Below, in pieces: positions 18,501-25,652 of a stretch of DNA of 64,000 nt (positions are counted from its first letter, which is position 1; every line of letters starts with the position of its first letter). The stretch is from Gemmatimonadetes bacterium 13_1_40CM_69_22 (GTDB lineage: Bacteria; Gemmatimonadota; Gemmatimonadetes; Gemmatimonadales; GWC2-71-9): positions 31,281 to 95,280 of the forward strand of contig MNEL01000033.1 of the NCBI GenBank assembly GCA_001917665.1, given 5' to 3'. Made by a program: the position numbers and the translations under genes. The notes under the pieces were generated by a model that was not told the origin of the DNA, did not search any database, and saw nothing but the letters and a program-made list of their open reading frames with translations.

Positions 18501-18824
18501 ATGGCGCCTTCCCTGGCCACCCCGCGGCGATCGCCGCCGACGCACCCCAGCGAGATCGAGCGCTGGCGTGAGGAAATCGACCACGTGGACCGCGTGCTGG
18601 TGCGCCTGCTGAACCTGCGGGCGCGCCTCGCCCTCAAGATCGCGGGGTCGAAGCGCGCCGCGGGGCTCCCACTGCACGCCCCGGCGCGCGAACGGGACGT
18701 ACTCGCCAACGTCGCCGCAGCGAACCTCGGCCCGCTGGATGGGCCGGCGGTGCAAGCAGTGTTCCGACGCATCGTCCGCGAATCGCGGCGCCTGGAGGAG
18801 GATCAGTTCAGGACGCCACAGTGA
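18501..18824 (+). CDS. aroQ: Chorismate mutase, AroQ type, stand-alone
   Basis: This 107-residue protein converts chorismate to prephenate, the committed step to Phe and Tyr. The all-helical AroQ fold is visible as IERWREEIDHVDRVLVRLLN, the basic active-site helix LALKIAGSKRAAG, the RERDVL motif and the last helix AVFRRIVRESRRLEE. No prephenate dehydratase, dehydrogenase or DAHP synthase domain is fused, and no other aromatic gene is adjacent. ATG 18501 is preceded by GGAGACGAG. It sits behind a complete attenuator with an aromatic leader peptide, so Phe/Tyr supply probably controls it. The alternative of a chorismate-utilising lyase of related fold is less likely. Confidence 0.88.
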   Translation: MAPSLATPRRSPPTHPSEIERWREEIDHVDRVLVRLLNLRARLALKIAGSKRAAGLPLHAPARERDVLANVAAANLGPLDGPAVQAVFRRIVRESRRLEEDQFRTPQ

Positions 18825-18911
18825 TCCGCAGGTATCCGGGTCGAGGGCCGCGACGTCGCAGCTCGCGGGCTCGAGCGGCGCAGAGCCTAGTACGCCGAGG
18901 CGTGTCGAGTT

Positions 18912-18917
18912 TAGATT
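18912..18917 (+). promoter_or_regulatory. Candidate -10 element (TAGATT) of the ABC exporter gene
   Basis: TAGATT ends nine bases upstream of the exporter ATG (18927). The intervening CCCACGCCT has no Shine-Dalgarno character, so the transcript is probably leaderless or nearly so. Confidence 0.35.
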
Positions 18918-18926
18918 CCCACGCCT

Positions 18927-20783
18927 ATGGCCGACGCTGCGACGCGACCCAGCAAGCCTGCGATTACCCCCGGCGCCTGGCAGGAAGCCCGGGGCCTGAT
19001 CTACGCCCACCGCAAGCGGCTGTCGCTGGGGCTCGTGCTCCTGCTCGTCAACCGGATCGCGGGGTTCGTGCTGCCCGCGTCCCCCAAATGGGTCATCGAC
19101 CGCGTGATCGGCCAGCACCGCCCGGAGCTGCTCCTGCCGCTGGCCGTGGCCGCGGGCGTGGCGACGCTGGTGCAGGCGGCCACCGGCTTCGGCTTGTCGC
19201 AGATCCTCGGGGTCGCGGCGCAGCGCGCCATCACCGACATGCGCCGCACGGTCCAGGCGTACGTCCTGCGTCTGCCGGTCAGCTACTTCGATTCGACCAA
19301 GAGCGGCATCCTCATCTCGCGCATCATGACCGATGCCGAGGGCATCCGCAACCTCGTCGGCACGGGACTGGTGCAGCTGATCGGCGGCTTGCTCACGGGA
19401 GCGGCGGCGTTGGTCGTCCTCTTCTTCCTGAACTGGCGGCTCACGGCGATCGCGATCCTCATTCTCGGCTGCTTCGGCGGCGGCATGGCGTTCGCGTTCA
19501 CCAAGCTGCGGCCGCTGTTCCGGGAGCGCGGCAAGCTCAACGCCGAGGTGACGGGACGGCTCGGCGAGACGCTCGGCGGCATCCGCATCGTCAAGGCCTA
19601 CCGCGCGGAGCGGGGCGAGCGGCTGGTGTTCACGCGGGGCGCGAACACCCTGTTTCGCAACATCGCCGCCACGATGACGGGTATCTCCGCCGTGGGCTCG
19701 TTCGCCACACTCATCGTCGGCGCCATCGGCATCCTGATGATCCTGGAGGGCGGTCATGCGGTGCTCACCGGCGCCATGACGCTGGGCGATCTCTTCATGT
19801 ACGCCATCTTTGTCGGCCTCGTGGCGCTGCCGCTCATCAACATCGCGTCGATCGGGACGCAGATCACCGAGGCGTTCGCGGGCCTCGACCGGATCCGGGA
19901 GATCCGCCGGCTCGCGACCGAGGACGCCGAAGACGGCGCCCGTCCAGCGCTGGCGGAGGTGGAGGGGGATGTCGTCTTCGACGCTGTGAGCTTCGCCTAC
20001 GTGCCGGGGAAGGACGTGCTACGACACGTCTCGTTCCACGCGCCCCCCGGCTCCACCACGGCGCTCGTGGGGTCGTCAGGGGCGGGGAAGAGCACGCTCA
20101 TCAGCCTGGTGCTCGCGTTCAGCCGCCCCGGCGCCGGGCGCGTCCTGGTGGACGGACGCGACCTCGCCACAGTGCGGCTGGCCGAGTATCGCCGGCAGCT
20201 GGGGGTCGTGCTCCAGGACAACTTCCTGTTCGATGGCACGATCGCCGAGAACATCGCGTTCGCCCGCCCCCACGCGACGCGCGAGGAGATCGACGCGGCA
20301 GGCCGCATCGCCCACTGCGACGACTTCGTGCGCCGTTTCGAAAAGGGCTACGACACGGTCGTCGGCGAGCGGGGCGTGAAGCTGTCGGGCGGCGAGCGCC
20401 AACGGGTCTCCATCGCGCGGGCGATCCTGGCCGATCCGCGGATCCTGATCCTCGACGAGGCCACGTCCAGTCTCGATTCGGAGAGCGAGGCGGCCATCCA
20501 AGACGGGCTGCGCACGCTGCGGCGCGGTCGCACGACCTTCGTGATCGCTCACCGGCTTTCGACCATCCGCAGCGCCGAGCAGATCCTAGTGATGGAAGGG
20601 GGCGAGATCGTCGAGCGCGGCACCCACGCGGAGCTGCTGGCGAAGCACGGGCGCTATCGCCAGCTGTACGATAAACAGTACCACTTCGAGCAGGACCTGT
20701 TCATCAACCCCGGCGAAGACTTCACGCCGGAGCCCGAAACGCCGGTGGTGACGACCCCGGTAACCCCGCCTACCAGGCTCTGA
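18927..20783 (+). CDS. ABC exporter, fused transmembrane and ATPase domains
   Basis: A 618-residue half-transporter of the MsbA/multidrug type that would work as a homodimer in the inner membrane. The transmembrane domain (about 30-310) begins at RKRLSLGLVLLLVNRIAGFV and includes the coupling stretch TGRLGETLGGIRIVKAY. The ATPase domain (about 345-590) has Walker A GSSGAGKST, Q-loop GVVLQDNFLFDG, signature VKLSGGERQRVSIARAIL, Walker B RILILDEATSSLD and H-loop FVIAHRLST. The C-terminal 30 residues are acidic and Pro/Thr-rich. Substrate unknown; lipids or drugs are usual for the class. Confidence 0.95.
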   Translation: MADAATRPSKPAITPGAWQEARGLIYAHRKRLSLGLVLLLVNRIAGFVLPASPKWVIDRVIGQHRPELLLPLAVAAGVATLVQAATGFGLSQILGVAAQRAITDMRRTVQAYVLRLPVSYFDSTKSGILISRIMTDAEGIRNLVGTGLVQLIGGLLTGAAALVVLFFLNWRLTAIAILILGCFGGGMAFAFTKLRPLFRERGKLNAEVTGRLGETLGGIRIVKAYRAERGERLVFTRGANTLFRNIAATMTGISAVGSFATLIVGAIGILMILEGGHAVLTGAMTLGDLFMYAIFVGLVALPLINIASIGTQITEAFAGLDRIREIRRLATEDAEDGARPALAEVEGDVVFDAVSFAYVPGKDVLRHVSFHAPPGSTTALVGSSGAGKSTLISLVLAFSRPGAGRVLVDGRDLATVRLAEYRRQLGVVLQDNFLFDGTIAENIAFARPHATREEIDAAGRIAHCDDFVRRFEKGYDTVVGERGVKLSGGERQRVSIARAILADPRILILDEATSSLDSESEAAIQDGLRTLRRGRTTFVIAHRLSTIRSAEQILVMEGGEIVERGTHAELLAKHGRYRQLYDKQYHFEQDLFINPGEDFTPEPETPVVTTPVTPPTRL

Positions 20784-20882
20784 GCCCGCTCCGACAGCTC
20801 TGCTGCGTGTCTGCAACACTGCCGCGATTGGCTCACACTGATTATGGTGTGGTCGAGCCGATCACACAGAGAGCGTGCGCGC

Positions 20883-21242
20883 ATGTCCGAAACGCAGTGG
20901 GCTCGCTTGGCCGAGGATGCGAATTACGGCGTGCGTCGTGGGGCGTGGTATCGCGTGGCGGACCTGACCTCGAGCGACGCCGTGCTCGACGTGAATCACA
21001 AGCAGATCGCGCTACCGCGCGGGTCCGTCAAGCTGAGAACCAAGCTGCCCCGGGCGTGGACCATTGTGCCGCGTCCCCACGACGCGAGGCACGTGCCGGA
21101 GACGTGGGCCGACAAGTACGCGGTGTGTCCCAGCTGCCGCAACCGCGCCGCGCTCATGGGGAATCCACACACGCTGCGCTGCGCGCGTTGCAGTGGGGTG
21201 TTTCAGGTCGCTTGGGAGGAGTGGTTCCTCGCCGCACCGTGA
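20883..21242 (+). CDS. Small zinc-ribbon protein, paralogue of the gene at 11408
   Basis: A 119-residue protein with the same layout as the product of 11408-11794: a beta-rich N-terminal part (YGVRRGAWYRVADLTSSDAV, then WTIVPRPHDARHVPETW) and a C-terminal zinc-ribbon with CPSC and CARC pairs, ending GVFQVAWEEWFLAAP. Conserved positions include RRGAWYR, DAVL, VPRPHDA, YAVCP and RC-GVF-VAWE. The frame opens at GTG 20844, but ATG 20883 gives the N-terminus that aligns with the paralogue. An inverted repeat CACAC/GTGTG at 20834-20851 lies just upstream and could be an operator. Function unknown. Confidence 0.75.
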   Translation: MSETQWARLAEDANYGVRRGAWYRVADLTSSDAVLDVNHKQIALPRGSVKLRTKLPRAWTIVPRPHDARHVPETWADKYAVCPSCRNRAALMGNPHTLRCARCSGVFQVAWEEWFLAAP

Positions 21243-21258
21243 TCGGGGTGCGCGCCGC

Positions 21259-22815
21259 TCAGCCGACGTTCACCGGCTCGAGCGGCTGTGCTTCCTCGGA
21301 CTTCAGGTAGGCGTGGTGGTCGTGGTACAGCGCTCCCTCCGGGAGCCACTGCCACAGGGGGCCGAGGTCCCGTCGTACCCGCTCCACATAGAACTGGGGG
21401 ATCTCGGTCGTCTCCTGGTCGAAGTAGCGCTGGATCTGGGGGTCGGCGTCGAGCCGGCGGCGCAGCTCCGTATGGTAGCGAATCCGTCCAAACCCTTCGG
21501 ATGACACCGCACGCACCACGTTCATCCACCGCGGAATCGGAGCGGTCGTCGCGCGGAAGCGGTTGACGATGGCGCGGCCGGAGAAGGTGTACCGGGTCAA
21601 GCCGATCACGTGGTCGTAGAAGTCCCGCCAGGAGTAGTTCTTCGGCTTGACGTTCATCGCGTGGTTGTTGTCGAGGAAATGGAACGGGAACGGCAGCACG
21701 CGATCGGCGCGCTGGTATTCCAGATTGAGCGGCGCCGCCCGCCCGAACGCGGATAACAGCGAATAGCCGGGGAACGCGCCGGGCGTGAGATCGACGAACC
21801 GCTTGGTGAGCTCGAAGGGCTCCGGGCCGCGATCCGAGTCGAGGCCGAGCACGAAGTTGGTCTGCACGTAGGGGATGTGCCGCAAGATCATGTTGACGTG
21901 CTCGGAGACCTGCTCGACCTTGCCGAGGCCCTCCACCTTGCCGGTCTTCGACTTGTTGCCGAGGTCGTACCACGACTCGATGCCCGGCAGCAGCGCCTTG
22001 AATCCGTTGCGTCGCAGCCGCTGGACGTGCGGCTCGGAGAGCAGCGAGAGGCTGCTCTCTGCGATGAAATCGATCGAGTCCGGGGGAGCCGCCGCCTCGA
22101 TGGCGTCCAGCACCTCGTCGAATCGCACGCCGAAATTGGGATCGTGCCAGCCGACGCGCGGGCGGCGCAGCTGTTGCCGCAGGAACTTGAGGTCGTCCTG
22201 CAGCACCTGCATGTCGAGCGGCTGATACGGCACCACCGAGTCGATGCAGAAGCTGCAGGTATACGGGCAGCCGAGGCTGCCGAGCATCGGCACGATCTTG
22301 AAGAACGGGGCTTTGCGGAGCGTCGGCTCGATGAACTTCCAACGCTCGCGCACGCCTGGGAGCGTCGCGGGTTGACGTGGGGCGGCGCGGTGCACGCCCA
22401 GCGGCCGGTGCCGGGCGCCGTCCTGCAATACCTCTCGGATGACCGCCCGGTCGGTGAAGCCGAGCACATAGTCGAAATAGCGCCGGGCGTCCTCGGGGTA
22501 GCAGCGGGCGTGCGGTCCACCCAGCACGGTGACGGCCCCGCGCGAGCGGAACAGGTTGCTGAGCGCGTACGCGAGCAGCGCCGCTTCCGTGAAGGCGCCG
22601 ATGAACACGAGGTCGACGTCGGCCGGTAATTCTGCGACGAGATTCTCGAAGCCGGTATAGCAGACGAAGGTGACCTGATGGCCTTCCGCTTCGCACCAGA
22701 CGCCGACGACCTGAGGCATGATGCTCGCCAGGTTGGCGTGCATCACCCGCGCGTACAGCGCGCGCGTCGGCCCCTTGGTTACGAGGTCGACGATGCCGAT
22801 GCGGAGTTTACGCAC
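21259..22815 (-). CDS. B12-binding-domain radical SAM protein
   Basis: About 518 residues. The N-terminal part is a cobalamin-binding-like Rossmann domain (LRIGIVDLVTKGPTRALYAR, then DLVFIGAFTEAALLAYALS and VTVLGGPHARCYPEDARRYF). The radical SAM core has the 4Fe-4S motif CPYTCSFC in LGSLGCPYTCSFCIDSV, with FNLDP-type strands such as WHDPNFGVRFDEVLDAI. The C-terminal 200 residues are specific to this subgroup. GTG 22815 starts the domain directly; a longer frame from GTG 22899 adds 28 residues of no domain character. No substrate can be proposed: the family includes methyltransferases and other radical enzymes. It stands alone between a zinc-ribbon gene and a response regulator. Confidence 0.82.
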   Translation of the reverse strand: MRKLRIGIVDLVTKGPTRALYARVMHANLASIMPQVVGVWCEAEGHQVTFVCYTGFENLVAELPADVDLVFIGAFTEAALLAYALSNLFRSRGAVTVLGGPHARCYPEDARRYFDYVLGFTDRAVIREVLQDGARHRPLGVHRAAPRQPATLPGVRERWKFIEPTLRKAPFFKIVPMLGSLGCPYTCSFCIDSVVPYQPLDMQVLQDDLKFLRQQLRRPRVGWHDPNFGVRFDEVLDAIEAAAPPDSIDFIAESSLSLLSEPHVQRLRRNGFKALLPGIESWYDLGNKSKTGKVEGLGKVEQVSEHVNMILRHIPYVQTNFVLGLDSDRGPEPFELTKRFVDLTPGAFPGYSLLSAFGRAAPLNLEYQRADRVLPFPFHFLDNNHAMNVKPKNYSWRDFYDHVIGLTRYTFSGRAIVNRFRATTAPIPRWMNVVRAVSSEGFGRIRYHTELRRRLDADPQIQRYFDQETTEIPQFYVERVRRDLGPLWQWLPEGALYHDHHAYLKSEEAQPLEPVNVG

Positions 22816-22966
22816 ACACCTGTCGGTGACGGATGATCCACTATCTCCTGGGCGCGGGAAGGATGTCTGTGGCGCACCTAATGCCGCACTCCCGGTCACG
22901 GAAAGCCATCGACCGGGTGGGTGAGGCGTGCGCGACGCATCAATCTAACGAGCTAGCTCTCCGGGG

Positions 22967-23623
22967 CTAGTCGGCGCCTTCCGAGCGGGCGAAGGCGGCG
23001 ATCTGCAACCGGGTGTGCAGCGCGAGCTTCTCGAGGATGTTGTGCACGTGGCTCTTGACGGTATGCGTTGCGATATGCAACCGCTGCGCGATCTCCTTGT
23101 TGCTCAACCCTTCGCCGATGAGGTCGATCACCTGCCGTTCCCGCTGGGTCAGGCGCACGGCGTCGATCACGGCCCGGGTGCCGTGCCCCTTCGCTTGCCT
23201 GGCGATCTGGGAGAACAGGGATTCGGTCATCGGCGGCGGCAGCACGTTGCTCCCCCCGGCGACGGCACGGATCGTGTCCACGAAGTCCGTCGGCGTGGCG
23301 TCCTTCAAGATGAAGCCCGAGACCCCCGCTTTCACGAGCTCGACGACGTCCTCGTGCACCGGGAAGAGATCCATCGCGATGATCCTCACGTCGGGTGCCG
23401 TCCGCTTCAACTCGCGCACCACACGCGCGCTGTCGTCATCCTTGAGGCCTAGGTCCACGAGCACGACCTGAGCGTTCTTGGCGTGCGACTCCCGTAGGGC
23501 TGCCTCACCGCTCGCCACGGCGCCGACCAACGCAACGTCCGGCTGCGCCGCGAGCAGTAGGGTGATCGCATCGCGCAGCAGGCGGTTGTCCTCAATCAAC
23601 AATACTGGGATAGGCGTGGGCAT
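22967..23623 (-). CDS. NarL/LuxR-type response regulator, orphan
   Basis: A 218-residue DNA-binding response regulator. The receiver has the acidic pair ED at 11-12, phospho-acceptor Asp57 (QVVLVDLG) and the switch Lys in SGFILKDATP. The usual Thr after the fourth strand (VLT) is replaced by Asp (IIAMDLF), which is unusual. The HTH domain (about 152-215) reads LTQRERQVIDLIGEGLSNKE followed by HTVKSHVHNILEKL, the classic LuxR form. No histidine kinase gene is adjacent; the four-PAS kinase at 16026 is the nearest candidate. Target genes unknown. Confidence 0.9.
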   Translation of the reverse strand: MPTPIPVLLIEDNRLLRDAITLLLAAQPDVALVGAVASGEAALRESHAKNAQVVLVDLGLKDDDSARVVRELKRTAPDVRIIAMDLFPVHEDVVELVKAGVSGFILKDATPTDFVDTIRAVAGGSNVLPPPMTESLFSQIARQAKGHGTRAVIDAVRLTQRERQVIDLIGEGLSNKEIAQRLHIATHTVKSHVHNILEKLALHTRLQIAAFARSEGAD

Positions 23624-23833
23624 GGTCCCGGACAGTCCTGCCTAGTACGATGGGAAAGGAAAGGCCGGCTCGCAAGCACTGGGCCAGGGCCTGCCAGCCT
23701 GTCAGTAGCAATCCGTCGTACCCGCGGCTACCTTCGGTATACGTGCGGAACGGCACAGCTACGACCGCTCGGGCAAGACACAGATAGCGGCCACCCAGCC
23801 AACACCTGGGTCGAGGCGACAAGACGTAGGCCA
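23624..23833 (+). other. Intergenic stretch with possible small transcript or leader
   Basis: This stretch holds no recognised gene. It precedes a strong plus-strand terminator although no gene lies upstream on that strand. It contains a 45-codon open frame (ATG 23650 to TAG 23787) of no recognisable family and a small hairpin TACC-TTC-GGTA near 23730. I compared it with the known c-di-GMP, SAM, cobalamin and guanidine aptamer consensus patterns from memory and found no convincing match. Confidence 0.25.
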
Positions 23834-23876
23834 CGCGAGATCCGCCGACCGATCGGCGCATCTCGCGTTCTTTTTT
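23834..23876 (+). terminator. Strong intrinsic terminator
   Basis: CGCGAGAT pairs with ATCTCGCG, and inside it CGCCGA pairs with TCGGCG across a CCGA loop; one C-C mismatch separates the two stems. TTCTTTTTT follows directly. The T-run is on the plus strand only, so it ends a rightward transcript. No annotated plus-strand gene lies upstream for several kilobases, and it sits 22 bases before the next gene. Confidence 0.85.
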
Positions 23877-23897
23877 CTCGGAGAGCAGCGGGGACGC

Positions 23898-24215
23898 GTG
23901 GTGACGAAACCGCAGCGACAGCAGGCGGCGCCGCAGCACTGGGTGTATGCCTATCAGATCGAGCCGCCGCAGCCCGACGCGCGGTTCCACAGGGTCAAAG
24001 CGCTGCTCGGCAAGGCTCACATGGCCGCCCGGCGCGCGGCGCGGATGTGGACGGGCCGCATCGTGGTGGAGACGCGGGTCAGTCACATCCTGATCGTCAG
24101 CGACAGCCCCAGTCGGCAGCGCGCCGTCAATCGCGCGCTCGAGAAGGAGCTGAAGCACCTGGGGCTGCGCTTCCTGGTGAACCAGCCCGTCCCCCTGCCG
24201 GCGGAGCAGCCGTAA
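23898..24215 (+). CDS. Conserved-looking small basic protein, unknown function
   Basis: A 105-residue protein starting at the double GTG 23898/23901. The central part (VVETRVSHILIVSDSPSRQR, then AVNRALEKELKHLGLRFLVN) alternates strand and helix like a small alpha/beta domain. The N-terminus is rich in Gln and basic residues. There is no signal peptide. It lies just downstream of a strong terminator and converges with the glycoamylase-like gene at 24237. I recognise no family. Confidence 0.6.
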   Translation: MVTKPQRQQAAPQHWVYAYQIEPPQPDARFHRVKALLGKAHMAARRAARMWTGRIVVETRVSHILIVSDSPSRQRAVNRALEKELKHLGLRFLVNQPVPLPAEQP

Positions 24216-24236
24216 CGCGCCAGCGCCCGCGCTCGG

Positions 24237-25652
24237 TCACCGCACCGGCCCGGTCGCGCCGAGCCAACCTCCGCTGAACCCCGCCCGCTTGAGCCCCCGC
24301 ACGATGTACGGATTCTTTCGCATCGTGCGCCAGATCAGCTCGCTGCGATAGTTCTCGATCATCGCGAGGATCGGCCCCTGGTCGATCCCGAGATAATCAA
24401 CGTCGAACCACCCGAACACGGGATCCACCTCGCCCCGTTCCACGGGTACTTGCGCGGTGAAGGTCGGGTTGAAGGCGTCGCGGAAGCCGTAGGTCGAGAA
24501 GAGATGTGACCCGTAGGTCTCGCGCATCGTGATGAGGGCGGCGATCGCGATCTCGGGCGCGAACGGCACCGCGCCGCCGGCGGCCGTGGGAGCGAGCGTG
24601 CCGTCGTCGTTGGTCTCGAGCAGCGACACGCCGCGCGCCCAGTAGGTGTGGAACTGGCGGGTGCGCCCGTTCAGGACGAGCGTCGTGTTCGCCGGGCCGT
24701 CCGAAGCCGTGAGCCCCCAGATCTGGTTCGAGTAGCCGTTCCACACCATGGGGTTGGCCGCGGCGTAGGCGCGCTGGGCGTAGGTCGCGCGGCGTGAATT
24801 CTCGAAGTAGTCAATGCCGCGGCCGCGCATGTAGGAGTCCTGAATACCGCGGAAGGCGATCCACACGTGGGAGTACTCGTGGCCGAACAAGGGCCCGAAC
24901 TGCACGTAATCCTGCCCGCGAAACGTCCCCCACTGGTAGCCCCCGACCCACGCGGTCCAGGCGGTGGAATCCACGGCGTGGGTGGGCGAGCCGAGCGCGA
25001 GGATGTAGAGGATCATCGCCTCGTTGTAGCCGATCCAGTCGGCGGGGATGAACCCGCCCTCCGGGTGCCACCCCATGCTGACGGCGGGCGGCCGCGCCTG
25101 CGCCCAGTTCCAATCCACGCGGTAGTAGATGGAGTCAACGAGCGACCGGATGAGGGACTCGGTCGAGTCGGCTGCGTCGTAGTACGACTGGCAGAACACC
25201 ACGCCCGCGAGCAGGAGCGAGGTATCGATGGTCGAGAGCTCCACATTTTGGAACCGCTGACCCGTGCTCATGTCGAGGAAGTGATAGAAGAAGCCGTGGT
25301 AGCCGGTCGCGCCCGAGACGCTCGAGTCCTGGGGGGCGGTCCAGAAGAAGCGCAGCGTCGTGAGGGTGCGGGCGGCCGCCTGAGCGCGGGTGATATAGCC
25401 ACGCTCCACGCCGATCGGGTAGGCGGTGAGCGCGAACCCGACCGCCGCGATGCTCGAGAACGACGGGCTCGGCGCGCGGTCGGGGGTCAGCCCGTTCTGG
25501 GGGTTGGTCAAGTCCCAGAAATAATGAAAGGTGCGCTGCTCCAGGGTGTCGAGGAAGGCGGTGGTGTCACGGGCCGTGTTAGGAGGAGGCGGCCCGGCAG
25601 CGTTGTTTGCCGCGCAGCCGGCGAGCGCCGCGGCGAGGAGCACCGGTTTCAT
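24237..25652 (-). CDS. Glycoamylase-like (PF10091, GH144-type) lipoprotein
   Basis: A 471-residue lipoprotein: the signal [13 protein letters not shown] ends at Cys13. The catalytic part is an (alpha/alpha)6-type domain of the glycoamylase-like family, with [20 protein letters not shown] near the start, the family landmark WGLTASDGP and the C-terminal [20 protein letters not shown]. This family includes the GH144 endo-beta-1,2-glucanases and related beta-glucan enzymes. ATG 25652 overlaps the stop of the preceding glycosidase by four bases (ATGA), so translation is coupled. It is the last gene of the SusC-SusD-plug-glycosidase operon. Substrate is inferred from family and context only. Confidence 0.82.
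   Translation of the reverse strand: MKPVLLAAALAGCAANNAAGPPPPNTARDTTAFLDTLEQRTFHYFWDLTNPQNGLTPDRAPSPSFSSIAAVGFALTAYPIGVERGYITRAQAAARTLTTLRFFWTAPQDSSVSGATGYHGFFYHFLDMSTGQRFQNVELSTIDTSLLLAGVVFCQSYYDAADSTESLIRSLVDSIYYRVDWNWAQARPPAVSMGWHPEGGFIPADWIGYNEAMILYILALGSPTHAVDSTAWTAWVGGYQWGTFRGQDYVQFGPLFGHEYSHVWIAFRGIQDSYMRGRGIDYFENSRRATYAQRAYAAANPMVWNGYSNQIWGLTASDGPANTTLVLNGRTRQFHTYWARGVSLLETNDDGTLAPTAAGGAVPFAPEIAIAALITMRETYGSHLFSTYGFRDAFNPTFTAQVPVERGEVDPVFGWFDVDYLGIDQGPILAMIENYRSELIWRTMRKNPYIVRGLKRAGFSGGWLGATGPVR

Noticed and set aside
23640..23833. Cyclic di-GMP or other known riboswitch
   Set aside because: A few short similarities (CGCAAGC, GTAGC) were present but the conserved core order of the known aptamers could not be matched.
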